A stretch of 7,063 nucleotides of DNA from Trueperaceae bacterium (GCA_029210865.1 JARGGE010000139.1:1-7063), one strand, 5' to 3'; counted from the first letter of the stretch, positions 1 through 6,016 are shown. Notes: generated by a model not told the origin, from the letters alone. Program-made: numbers and translations.

Positions 1-266
1 AGGCTCGAGACGGGGAGCCCCTGGTTGATCGAGCGCCCCAGGTCGCCGCGGACGGTGCCGGCGAGCCAGGTGAGGTAGCGCTCGTGCACGGGGCGGTCGA
101 GGCCGTACTGCCTCAGCCGCGCTTCGCGTTCGACTGCGGTGCTCTGGAAGTCGATGAGCGAGGACGGCCCACCGGGCGCGAGGTTGATCAGGAAGAAGGT
201 CAGGAGCGACACGAGGAAGAGGACGAAGACCCCCTGGACCAGGCGCCGGGCGACGTACTCGAGCAT
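1..266 (-). CDS. ABC transporter permease, DppB/OppB type (partial, N-terminal 88 codons)
   Basis: This is the start of an inner-membrane permease of a peptide/nickel-type ABC importer; the gene runs off the left edge. ATG is at 266-264. Residues about 9-27 are a strongly hydrophobic first membrane segment (LVQGVFVLFLVS onward). A periplasmic stretch with the family's typical N-terminal signature follows: APGGP at 30-34, GLDRPVHERYLTWLAG at 55-70 and RGDLGRSI at 73-80, ending in NQGLPVSS at the edge. Members are usually about 300-340 aa, so roughly a quarter is visible. It lies 80 bp downstream of the binding-protein gene on the same strand and is clearly part of that importer; a second permease and ATPase genes would be expected beyond the edge. 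AGGAAGG at 281-287 is the only plausible ribosome binding site, at a long 14-nt spacing. The substrate cannot be told from this fragment. Confidence 0.93.
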   Translation of the reverse strand, partial: MLEYVARRLVQGVFVLFLVSLLTFFLINLAPGGPSSLIDFQSTAVEREARLRQYGLDRPVHERYLTWLAGTVRGDLGRSINQGLPVSS

Positions 267-280
267 GCGGGACGACCCGT

Positions 281-287
281 CCTTCCT
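281..287 (-). promoter_or_regulatory. Probable ribosome binding site of the permease (long spacing)
   Basis: AGGAAGG on the minus strand lies 14 nt before the permease ATG at 266. I see no in-frame ATG or GTG closer to it. The long spacing suggests weaker initiation than for the binding protein, whose AGGAGG is spaced 7 nt from its ATG. Confidence 0.45.
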
Positions 288-296
288 AAGAGGGTG

Positions 297-325
297 CCGT
301 GCCCCGCGCGAGACGCGGGGCACGG
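297..325 (-). terminator. Intercistronic 12-bp GC hairpin between binding protein and permease
   Basis: A perfect 12-bp inverted repeat pairs 297-308 with 314-325 around a 5-nt loop. It starts 21 bp after the binding-protein stop codon and ends about 10 nt before the permease ribosome binding site. No T-rich tract follows on the minus strand, so it is not a textbook intrinsic terminator. In importer operons, hairpins at this place commonly stabilise the binding-protein message or cause partial termination, giving excess binding protein over permease. That role is inferred; the hairpin itself is directly visible. Confidence 0.7.
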
Positions 326-346
326 ACGACGGTGCGGTTCAGGCGG

Positions 347-1939
347 TCAGCGCGCGACGTACCAGTCGGCCGAGTGCTGGAAGGCGGTCGCGGCGGTGAT
401 CGTCGGGAAGCCCTGCAGCGCCGTGCTCTTGGCGGTGAGGATGTCGGGCCACCACAGGTAGAGGTAGGGGAGCTCGTCGGCGGTCATGACCTGCATCGCG
501 GCGTACGCGGCGACCTGGTCCTCGGGGGTCAGCGCGGCGCGCCCGGCGTCCATCAGGGCGTCGAGTTCCTCGTTGCAGTAGTTGGGGATGTTGTTGCCGC
601 TCTGGGCCGCCGAGCACGAGAAGTACGGCGCGACGTCGGCGGTGGGGGGCATGCTCCACCAGGCGAGGGTGGTCTCGTACGAGCGGGCGAGCACGACCTC
701 CTGGATGTAGGCGTTCCACTCCAGGACGCGCACGTCGGCCTCGACGCCGATGTCGGCCCAGTACTGCTGCACGAGCAGCGAGGCGGGCACCAGGTCGCCG
801 AACTGGCCGGTGGGCATGTCGAAGGAGAGTCGCTCGCCGTCCTTCGCGCGGATGCCGTCGGCGCCGACGGTCCAGCCGGCCTCGTCGAGCAGCGCGCCGG
901 CGGCCTCGGGGTCGTACGGGTACCGGCGGACGCCGTCGGAGAAGAGCGCGCCGAGCATGGGGGCGACCGGGCCGCTGGCCACGCGGCCGAAACCGCTGAG
1001 GATCGCGTCGATCATCGCCTGCCGGTCGATGGCCATGAGCAGCGCCTGCTTGACGCGGACGTCGTCGAAGCGCGGGTCGTCGTGGTTGGGGGCGACGAAG
1101 AAGAACAGGTTCTGCGACTGGCGCAGCACCTCGAGGCGGCCGCTGCGCTCGATCTCGGCGATGACGTTCGGGCTCAGGCGGGTGACCACGTCGAGCTGGC
1201 CGGCGAGCGCCTGCGCGACCTGGGTGTTGGCGTCGGGGATGATCCGGAAGATCATGCCGGCGAGCTTGGGCGCGCCGCCCCAGTACAGCGGGTTGGCCTC
1301 GAGGCGCACGTACGAGCCGGGGACGAACTCGGCGACCTTGAAAGGGCCGGTGGTGACCGGCGTGGCCTTGTTGAACTCGGCGACCGTCAGCGGGTTCTCG
1401 GCGTCCCCGAGCGCGTGCTCGGGCAGGATGCCGGCGAAGGACGCCAGGTAGTACGGCAGCGCGGAGAAGGGGCGCTTGAGGACGAAGCGCACGGTGTGGT
1501 CGTCGATGACCTCGACGGTCTCGATCACGTTGAACTGCGAGGCGCTCTGCGCGCCCAGGTCGGGGTTCAGTACGACGTCGTTGAAGGTGAAGGCCACGTC
1601 GGCGGCGTCGAAGGGGTCGCCGTCCGACCATTGCACGCCCTGGCGCAGCTCGAAGACCCACGCCAGGCCGCCCTCTTCGGGGGTCCACGAGGTGGCGAGC
1701 GCGGAGATCGGGCTCAGGTCCTCGGGGGAGTAGCGGGTGAGCTGCTCGAAGAGGATCGTGTTGATCAGGTTCGACTCGATGACGGCACCGGGCGTCCACG
1801 GGTTGAGCGTGGGGTCGGCGTTCGTCGCCAGGTCGAGGACGGCGTTCGGGTCGCCCTCTTGGGCGAGGGCCGTGCTGAGGCCGGCCACGGCGAGGGCGAC
1901 GGCCAGGACGAGTCGAGCGGTGAGGCGACGGATGGGCAT
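347..1939 (-). CDS. Periplasmic ABC transporter substrate-binding protein, family 5 (DppA/OppA type)
   Basis: This 530-aa secreted protein should capture a peptide or other small solute and deliver it to the permease encoded next. Residues 1-26 form a Sec signal peptide (basic MPIRRLTAR, hydrophobic core, ALA at 24-26 before Q27). There is no lipobox cysteine, so it should be a free periplasmic protein. The family 5 pattern is clear: LNPWTPGA near 45-52, ILFEQLTRYSPED at 62-74, VFELRQGVQWSDGDPFDAADV at 95-115 in pieces, TGPFKV at 197-202, ANPLYWGG at 215-222, VRVKQALLMAIDR at 294-306 and a C-terminal region typical of the fold. Length is normal for the family. Cysteines at 442 and 455 could form a disulfide. 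The start is well fixed by AGGAGG 7 nt upstream and by the signal peptide. The gene lies 13 bp after the IclR gene, so the two are co-transcribed. The ligand is not predictable from sequence; dipeptides, oligopeptides, nickel chelates and sugars are all known in the family. Confidence 0.95.
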   Translation of the reverse strand: MPIRRLTARLVLAVALAVAGLSTALAQEGDPNAVLDLATNADPTLNPWTPGAVIESNLINTILFEQLTRYSPEDLSPISALATSWTPEEGGLAWVFELRQGVQWSDGDPFDAADVAFTFNDVVLNPDLGAQSASQFNVIETVEVIDDHTVRFVLKRPFSALPYYLASFAGILPEHALGDAENPLTVAEFNKATPVTTGPFKVAEFVPGSYVRLEANPLYWGGAPKLAGMIFRIIPDANTQVAQALAGQLDVVTRLSPNVIAEIERSGRLEVLRQSQNLFFFVAPNHDDPRFDDVRVKQALLMAIDRQAMIDAILSGFGRVASGPVAPMLGALFSDGVRRYPYDPEAAGALLDEAGWTVGADGIRAKDGERLSFDMPTGQFGDLVPASLLVQQYWADIGVEADVRVLEWNAYIQEVVLARSYETTLAWWSMPPTADVAPYFSCSAAQSGNNIPNYCNEELDALMDAGRAALTPEDQVAAYAAMQVMTADELPYLYLWWPDILTAKSTALQGFPTITAATAFQHSADWYVAR

Positions 1940-1946
1940 GCGGGTT

Positions 1947-1952
1947 CCTCCT
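1947..1952 (-). promoter_or_regulatory. Strong ribosome binding site of the binding-protein gene
   Basis: AGGAGG lies 7 nt before the ATG at 1939 and directly abuts the TGA stop of the IclR gene (1953-1955). It fixes the binding-protein start and allows tight translational coupling to the regulator. It is the strongest Shine-Dalgarno sequence I see in the window. Confidence 0.88.
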
Positions 1953-2798
1953 TCAGGAACGTGCGACGAGGGCGGGGATCGGGTCGACGGCGTGCTGCGC
2001 CAGACGGCGCGAGATGTCGTGGGCGGCGCCGCGGACGAGCGCGGCGAAGCGCTCGAGGGTGGCGTCGTCGATGCGGTACGAGGGGCCGCCGACGCTGACG
2101 CCGGCCACCACCGCTCCGGAGGCGTCGAAGATCGGCGCACCGACGCCGCGCGCCGAGGCATCGAAGTCCTCGTCGGAGTACGAGTGCCCGCGCTCGCGGA
2201 TCGCCGCGAGCTCGGTGGTCAGCGCGTCGGCGTCGCGGTACGTGCGTTCGGTGAACACCGGGAGCTCGTCGAGTTGCTCGAGCAGCGCGCGCTGCTGGCC
2301 GTCGGGCAGCCAGGCGAGCATCGCCTTGGGGACGGCGCCCGCGTGCAGCGGCAGCGAGCGGCCTAGGATCGACACCAGCCGGACGCTCTGTGGGCTCTCG
2401 CGGCGGTCGACGCACACCGCGCGGTCGCCGCGGAGCACGAACAGGTGGACGGTCTCGCGGGTCTCGGTGCTGAGGTGGTCGAGGAGGGGTCCGGCGACGT
2501 CGATCACCGACGTCGCGTGGAAGCGCATCGCGGCGGTGCCGAGGCCAGCGGCGGCGGGCCCGAGCTCGAAGCGGGCGTCGTCGGTGGCGACCAGGAAGCC
2601 GGCCGCCTCGAGCGTCTTGAGGGAGCGGTAGGCCTGGTTGCGCTCGAGGCCGAGGCGCACGGTCACCTCCGCGAGCCCCAGCCGGTGTGGCGGGCGCGCG
2701 AAGGCGCGCAGCACGTCGAGCGTCCGCAGCGCGGAGGCGATGACGTACGGCACCTTGTCGGCGCTCGCGGCGATCGGGGGGGTCTCGGCGTCTCGCAT
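1953..2798 (-). CDS. IclR-family transcriptional regulator
   Basis: A 281-aa DNA-binding regulator with the standard IclR architecture and a normal length. Residues about 20-75 form the winged helix-turn-helix: SALRTLDVLRAFA, then GLAEVTVRLGLERN, and the recognition part AYRSLKTLEAAGFL. Residues about 90-270 form the effector-binding, GAF-like domain, with family landmarks GRSLPLHAGAVPKAMLAW at 146-163, DEDFDASARGVGAPIFD at 209-225 and AVVAGVSVGGPSYRI at 229-243. It is the first gene of the transport operon and probably controls it, and itself, in response to the imported solute or a catabolite; that is inferred from position. ATG 2798 is preferred because a promoter lies just upstream. The in-frame ATG at 2843 would put the promoter inside the coding region and add 15 residues unlike the family. 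There is no Shine-Dalgarno before ATG 2798 and the predicted leader is only about 10 nt, so translation may be near-leaderless. Confidence 0.93.
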   Translation of the reverse strand: MRDAETPPIAASADKVPYVIASALRTLDVLRAFARPPHRLGLAEVTVRLGLERNQAYRSLKTLEAAGFLVATDDARFELGPAAAGLGTAAMRFHATSVIDVAGPLLDHLSTETRETVHLFVLRGDRAVCVDRRESPQSVRLVSILGRSLPLHAGAVPKAMLAWLPDGQQRALLEQLDELPVFTERTYRDADALTTELAAIRERGHSYSDEDFDASARGVGAPIFDASGAVVAGVSVGGPSYRIDDATLERFAALVRGAAHDISRRLAQHAVDPIPALVARS

Positions 2799-2814
2799 CA
2801 CGATATGGGTGCAC

Positions 2815-2843
2815 AGTGTAAGACGGCCGACGGTTCCCGTCAA
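2815..2843 (-). promoter_or_regulatory. Sigma70-type promoter of the iclR-type/ABC importer operon
   Basis: On the minus strand, TTGACG (2843-2838) and TACACT (2820-2815) are separated by exactly 17 bp. This is an unusually good -35/-10 match in such GC-rich DNA. The expected transcription start near 2808-2806 leaves a leader of about 10 nt before ATG 2798. It would drive the regulator, binding protein and permease together. Confidence 0.75.
2829..2841 (-). promoter_or_regulatory. Candidate operator in the IclR promoter
   Basis: A 5-bp-arm inverted repeat, GACGG-TTC-CCGTC, overlaps the -35 hexamer and the adjoining spacer. A protein bound here would block RNA polymerase, so it is a candidate autoregulatory site for the IclR protein. 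The arms are short and such repeats occur by chance in GC-rich DNA; the assignment rests mainly on position. Confidence 0.35.
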
Positions 2844-2898
2844 TCGTCATGCGTGGGTCTGCATGAAGTTCGATGGGCCGATGCCAGGCGCCCGCCCT

Positions 2899-2980
2899 CC
2901 GGCGTCAGCGCCCAAGGTGGAGCGTCGCCGCGGCCGCCGCCCGGCGTCGGCGCCCGCTGCCGAGCGTCGCCGCGGTCGCC
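2899..2980. repeat. Imperfect two-copy direct repeat, 42-bp period
   Basis: Positions 2899-2938 and 2941-2980 match at 33 of 40 positions. They share the starts CCGGCGTC and GCGCCC and the end GAGCGTCGCCGCGG. The mismatches cluster at copy positions 16-21. Each copy contains a small GGCG-N4-CGCC stem (2901-2912 and 2943-2954). The repeat fills most of the 185-bp gap between the oxidoreductase stop and the IclR start. No coding function is supported. It may be an intergenic repeat or the remnant of local duplication. Confidence 0.7.
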
Positions 2981-2983
2981 CCG

Positions 2984-3994
2984 TCAGCCCAACGGGTCGC
3001 TCACCGCCTCGGCGGCCGCCAACCCCGAAACGAAGGCCCCCTCGACGCGCGCGCCGCCGAAGCCGTCGCCCGCGGCGACCAGGCCGGGCGCGAGCACCCG
3101 CACGGGTTCGGGGAGGGGGGTCTCGGCGAGCGCGTAGCGCCAGCGGTGGACGTCGCGCCACGCCGGCGCCCCCGCCCATGGGACCACCTCGGCCGCGGCC
3201 GCGAGCATCGCGTCGCCCACGGCGTCGAGCGGGTCGTCGAAGCGCGCCCGCGCGTAGACCGCCGTCGCGTGCAGCACGAGCACCGCGCTGGCCGGCGCGG
3301 CCGGGTCGCGGCGGCGCTTGCCGGCGTCGTTGGCGATCCACGAGAGCACCGGATGCTCGCGGAGCTGGATGGCCGGCCAGTCGGGGAGCGTGACGTCCGG
3401 GTAGCCCGCCATCACCGCGAAGGATGGCGCGTAACGCACGCTGGCGAGCGCCGCTCGGTCGTCCTCGGCCAGCGCGACCCCGGCCAGCAACTCGAGCGTC
3501 TGGGGGACGGGCGGCGTGAGGATCAGCGACCGCGACCGCCGCCCGCTGCCGTCCGCGAGGCCGACGGACCAGCCGTCACCGTCGGCGCGCACCGCGGTCG
3601 CGCGCGCCTCGCGCTCGACAGGCACGCCCGCGCCCAGCAGCTTCGCGAGCGCGCTCATGCCTTCGGGCGCGACGTAGCGCGGGTGGGCGTCGGCGGCGGG
3701 GGCGCGCCAGCCGCCCGCCGCGTCCCAGCTCGGTACCCCGTGGCTCCAGACCGCCACGTCGCCATTCGTCAGCCAGCCGTCGACGCGCGCCTGCAGGCGC
3801 GGGTCGCGAACGGTGACGTACTGCGCCCCGTGGTCGATGCGCAGGCCGTCGCGGCGGCGGGTGGCGGCGCGCCCGCCCAGCCCGTGGCTCTTCTCGACGA
3901 CGAGCACGCGCTGGCCCTGGGCGCGGAGCTCGGCGGCGGCGGTGAGGCCGGCGATGCCGGCGCCGACGATCAGGGTGTCGAGGTCGGAGGTCAT
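2984..3994 (-). CDS. Renalase-like FAD/NAD(P)-dependent oxidoreductase
   Basis: A 336-aa soluble flavoprotein of the renalase-like amine-oxidoreductase group. The N-terminus is a Rossmann dinucleotide fold: TLIVGAGIAGL at 7-17 (GxGxxG), a ribose-binding acidic residue at E34 in LVVEKS, and the GGR flavin motif at 40-42. HGAQYVTVRD at 55-64, HRWRYALAE at 283-291 and the closing FAD motif GDGFGGARVEGAFVSG at 309-324 are typical of this group. Length fits the family (about 310-350 aa). No signal peptide is seen, so it should be cytoplasmic. It probably oxidises a nicotinamide-type or amine substrate using FAD; the true substrate in bacteria is uncertain. ATG 3994 is forced: an in-frame TGA lies at 4000-3998, two codons upstream. 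There is no Shine-Dalgarno, and the start codon lies inside a palindrome. It is divergent from the M23 peptidase gene, with no clear functional link. Confidence 0.9.
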   Translation of the reverse strand: MTSDLDTLIVGAGIAGLTAAAELRAQGQRVLVVEKSHGLGGRAATRRRDGLRIDHGAQYVTVRDPRLQARVDGWLTNGDVAVWSHGVPSWDAAGGWRAPAADAHPRYVAPEGMSALAKLLGAGVPVEREARATAVRADGDGWSVGLADGSGRRSRSLILTPPVPQTLELLAGVALAEDDRAALASVRYAPSFAVMAGYPDVTLPDWPAIQLREHPVLSWIANDAGKRRRDPAAPASAVLVLHATAVYARARFDDPLDAVGDAMLAAAAEVVPWAGAPAWRDVHRWRYALAETPLPEPVRVLAPGLVAAGDGFGGARVEGAFVSGLAAAEAVSDPLG

Positions 3995-4027
3995 GCTTCA
4001 GCATGACCGTCATGCCCCGCCATGACC
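3989..4027. promoter_or_regulatory. Tandem 20-bp palindromes over the oxidoreductase start: candidate operator
   Basis: Two copies of the same inverted repeat lie head to tail with a 19-bp period. The first is GGTCATG-N6-CATGACC (3989-4008). The second is cGTCATG-N6-CATGACC (4008-4027; 6 of 7 in the left arm). The inner half-sites also make a perfect 13-bp palindrome, CATGAC-C-GTCATG (4002-4014). The first copy covers the oxidoreductase ATG (3994-3992). Four regularly spaced half-sites in a divergent gap suggest a dimeric or cooperatively bound repressor. The regulator is unknown. Confidence 0.6.
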
Positions 4028-4042
4028 GTCGCGGCCCGGTCC

Positions 4043-4068
4043 GCGTCCGTGGTGACGGCGACGGACGC
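4043..4068. promoter_or_regulatory. Inverted repeat, 8-bp arms, upstream of the M23 gene
   Basis: GCGTCCGT (4043-4050) and ACGGACGC (4061-4068) are perfect complements around a 10-nt centre. The element lies 17-42 bp before the M23 gene's -10, about where a -35 region or operator would be. It could be a protein-binding site. It is unlikely to act as an RNA hairpin for the peptidase gene because transcription should begin downstream. It may be chance. Confidence 0.4.
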
Positions 4069-4084
4069 CCGCGGCAGGGCTGGC

Positions 4085-4090
4085 TAGGCT
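4085..4090 (+). promoter_or_regulatory. -10 element for leaderless transcription of the M23 gene
   Basis: TAGGCT fits TANNNT and ends 5 nt before the ATG at 4096. Transcription would start at or next to that ATG. No Shine-Dalgarno is present and no clear -35 hexamer is seen. The arrangement matches leaderless genes of Deinococcota and supports ATG 4096 as the start. Confidence 0.5.
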
Positions 4091-4095
4091 TCGGC

Positions 4096-4755
4096 ATGCC
4101 GCGCCTGCCGCTCGCCCTCCTCGTCCTGCTGCTCGGCGCGTCCTCCTGGGCGCAGACGCTCCCGGAGCCCGACGCCCCCGTGCTGCGCCCGCACCTCGAG
4201 GCCCACGTCTGCGAGGCGGGCGACGTCCCGGTCGCGAGGAACGCGGCCGAGGAGGCGCGCTTCGCGATGCGCGCGCGCTACCGCACGGTGCTGCCGGCCT
4301 TCCTCGCCCGCGTCGGCGAGGAACCCGACGCGGTGCTGCGGATGCCGGTCGAGGGGCTGCGGGTGGCGCAGGTGGCCGACACCTTCGGCGCGCCGCGCGG
4401 CGGCGGGCGGGGTCACGATGGTCAGGACCTGTTCGCCCCGCGCGGCACGCCGGTGCGCGCCGCGGCGCCCGGGCTCGTGTACCGCATCGACGACCTGAGC
4501 CTGGGGGCCCTGTCGGTGACGGTGGTGGCGGGCGGCGGTCACCGCCACTTCTACACCCACCTCGACGCGGTGCCCGACGACCTGCGCGAGGGGCAGCGGG
4601 TCGACGCGAGCAGCGTGATCGGCTTCGTCGGCAACTCCGGCAACGCGGCCGGCACCCCCACCCACCTGCACTTCGGCGTCTACGCCGGCACCGACGAGAA
4701 CCCCTGCGCCTGGGAGCCGCTCGACCCGCTGCCGCTGCTCGTCGACCGCGACTGA
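4096..4755 (+). CDS. Exported M23-family (LytM/lysostaphin-type) zinc metallopeptidase
   Basis: A 219-aa secreted protein expected to cut peptidoglycan cross-bridges or to act as a LytM-domain envelope factor. Residues 1-19 form a signal peptide (MPRLPLALLVLLLG, then SWA at 17-19 before Q20); there is no lipobox. The M23 domain covers about 88-198, with all expected zinc and catalytic residues: H107 and D111 (GHDGQD), H155 (HFYTHL), and H190/H192 in the HLHFG motif. The residue set is intact, so an active enzyme is likely. C39 and C204 are the only cysteines and could form a disulfide. The 20-90 region is a short linker or propeptide without repeats or LysM. The in-frame ATG at 4003 would place 31 charged residues before the signal peptide and is rejected. 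It is divergent from the oxidoreductase and convergent with the permease pseudogene, hence probably monocistronic. Confidence 0.92.
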   Translation: MPRLPLALLVLLLGASSWAQTLPEPDAPVLRPHLEAHVCEAGDVPVARNAAEEARFAMRARYRTVLPAFLARVGEEPDAVLRMPVEGLRVAQVADTFGAPRGGGRGHDGQDLFAPRGTPVRAAAPGLVYRIDDLSLGALSVTVVAGGGHRHFYTHLDAVPDDLREGQRVDASSVIGFVGNSGNAAGTPTHLHFGVYAGTDENPCAWEPLDPLPLLVDRD

Positions 4756-4763
4756 CCACGCGC

Positions 4764-4780
4764 CGGCGGGCGACCCGCCG
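4764..4780. terminator. GC hairpin between convergent genes
   Basis: A perfect 7-bp stem (4764-4770 with 4774-4780) with a 3-nt loop starts 9 bp after the M23 stop. It lies between the M23 gene and the convergent permease pseudogene, so it could act as a terminator for both. No T tract follows on either strand, which is usual in DNA this GC-rich and lowers certainty. Confidence 0.5.
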
Positions 4781-4810
4781 AGGGGGGAGTCGATCGCCGC
4801 GCCCGCCGGG

Positions 4811-5990
4811 TCAGCCGCGCCGCTCGCGCCGGCGCCGCGCAAGCGTGTGCCAGACGAGCCCCAGCGCGAGCAGGCCGAGCCCCGTCGCCCACACCGCGGG
4901 GTCGACGAACCAGGCGAGCGTCGCGCAGCTCGCCAAGCCCGCCCACGAGACCCAGCGTGGGTAGAAGCGCTCCGCGTCGGACAGGCGCAGCGCGGCCGCG
5001 TTCGTGATCGCGTAGTAGACGAGGACGGCGAAGGCGCTGAACGACCAGGTGCTGCGGACGTCGCCGAGCAGGGCGAGCGCGGCGATGCCGACCCCCACCG
5101 CGACCACGGCCGCGATGGGGGTGCGGCCGCTGGGGTCGAGGCGCGCGAAGAGGGCCGGCACGTCGCGCTCGCGCCCCATCGCCAGCAGCACCCGCGAGAG
5201 GCCCAGGATCAGGTTCAGCAGCACCCCCGACACCGCCCACCGCCACCACCGCGACCGCCGCGTAGAGCACGCCCACCGCCACCAGTGCGAGGACGATCGC
5301 GCGCGGGATCGTGCGCCGCGGGTCGCGCACCTCCTCGCCCAGGGTGGCGATGCGGCCGTAGCCGGTGAAGGCGACGAACATGAGCGCCGACGCCGACAGC
5401 AGCGCCGCGAGCGAGCCGCGCCCGGGTTCGGGGTCGAGGAAGGGCGCGAAGCGCGCCGCGCCGTCGGCGACGAGTGTCGGGAGGCCGGCCAGGACGAAGA
5501 AGCCCAGGCTGGCGAGGGTCACCGACACGATGGCCACGTTCGTCCAGTGCGACTGGCGCAGCCCGGCGAGGACCACGCCGGTGAGCGCCGCCACGACGAG
5601 CAGGGCCAGCGGCACCGTCGCCCCCGGGGCCGCCGCGCCGAGCGTGGCGAGCACGTAACCGGCGAACCCCAGGGCGGCGGTGGCCGCCGACGCGCTCTTG
5701 GCGAGCAGGAAGGTCCAGCCGGCGAGGAAGCCGAGTGCCGGCGTCAGGTAGCGGTAGCCGTACCCGTACGTGCCGCCCGAGACGGGGTGGTTGGCGGCGA
5801 GCTGCGCGCTCGAGAGCCCGTTGAAGGTCGCCACCACCGCGCCGATCGCGATGGCGAGCACCACGGCCGGACCGGTCACGCCGGCGGCCACCGTGATCGA
5901 GACGAAGACGCCGGTCCCGACGATGCTGCCGAGCCCCATCGCGGCCGCGGCCGGCGACGGGGCGGGGTGCCGAACGCGGCGCCCGGCCAC
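4811..5990 (-). pseudogene. APC-superfamily amino-acid permease, frame-disrupted and internally deleted
   Basis: This is a 12-TM-type amino acid/polyamine/organocation transporter split into two frames. The N-terminal part (5990 to about 5240, GTG start) contains GSIVGTGVFVSI (TM1, about 21-32), the conserved PVSGGTYGYGYRYLTPALGF (69-88), and TM6 with FVAFTGYGRIATLGEEVRDP (205-224) followed by RRTIPRAI. It ends near VLYAAVAVVAVGGVG, after which this frame becomes arginine/proline-rich nonsense running into the M23 gene on the opposite strand. The C-terminal part is in another frame (about 5234 to 4811) and begins GVLLNLILGLSRVLLAMGR, the family's TM8 signature, then RTPIAAVVAV and later segments. 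Together they give about 390 residues against the usual 430-450. Relatives normally have a loop and TM7 between these two points, so about 50 codons appear lost along with the frame. Substrate unknown. A sequencing or assembly error is the alternative. Confidence 0.82.
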
Positions 5991-5997
5991 CCTCGGC

Positions 5998-6016
5998 TAC
6001 CCTGGGGCGAAGGGGG
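5998..6016 (+). promoter_or_regulatory. -10 element and ribosome binding site of the GreA-like gene
   Basis: TACCCT at 5998-6003 fits TANNNT. The ribosome binding site AAGGGGG (6010-6016) ends 5 nt before ATG 6022. A start of transcription near 6010 would leave only a very short leader. No -35 hexamer is evident. The element lies in the 31-bp gap between divergent starts, so it overlaps the control region of the permease pseudogene. Confidence 0.45.

Noticed and set aside
299..2098. Long plus-strand open frame of 599 codons opposite the transport operon
   Set aside because: It is the antisense of the binding-protein and regulator genes. Its composition (runs of V, G, R, E, D) is typical of GC-rich shadow frames. 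It has no family motif, ribosome binding site or promoter.
1940..2161. N-terminal extension of the binding protein to 2161
   Set aside because: It would overlap most of the IclR C-terminal domain and bury the signal peptide inside the protein. The AGGAGG 7 nt before ATG 1939 decides the start.
2799..2843. Extended IclR start at ATG 2843
   Set aside because: The extra 15 residues are encoded by the promoter region itself (-35 and -10 hexamers) and do not resemble IclR N-termini.
2847..3341. Minus-strand 164-codon frame with a 14-residue arginine-rich repeat
   Set aside because: It overlaps the oxidoreductase in another frame. The apparent protein repeat is only the 42-bp DNA repeat read in frame. 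It is extremely arginine/glycine-rich with no initiation signal.
4003..4095. Upstream ATG at 4003 for the M23 peptidase
   Set aside because: It would put 31 charged residues before a clear signal peptide and start inside the tandem palindromes. The -10 at 4085-4090 supports ATG 4096.
3576..4097. Minus-strand 173-codon frame overlapping the oxidoreductase N-terminus
   Set aside because: It is arginine/proline-rich shadow sequence in another frame of a gene whose FAD motifs are unambiguous.
4680..5233. Continuation of the permease's first frame to 4680 as a real 436-aa protein
   Set aside because: After about 5235 the translation loses all membrane segments and becomes Arg/Pro-rich, ending inside the convergent M23 gene. 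The true TM8 onward lies in the other frame.
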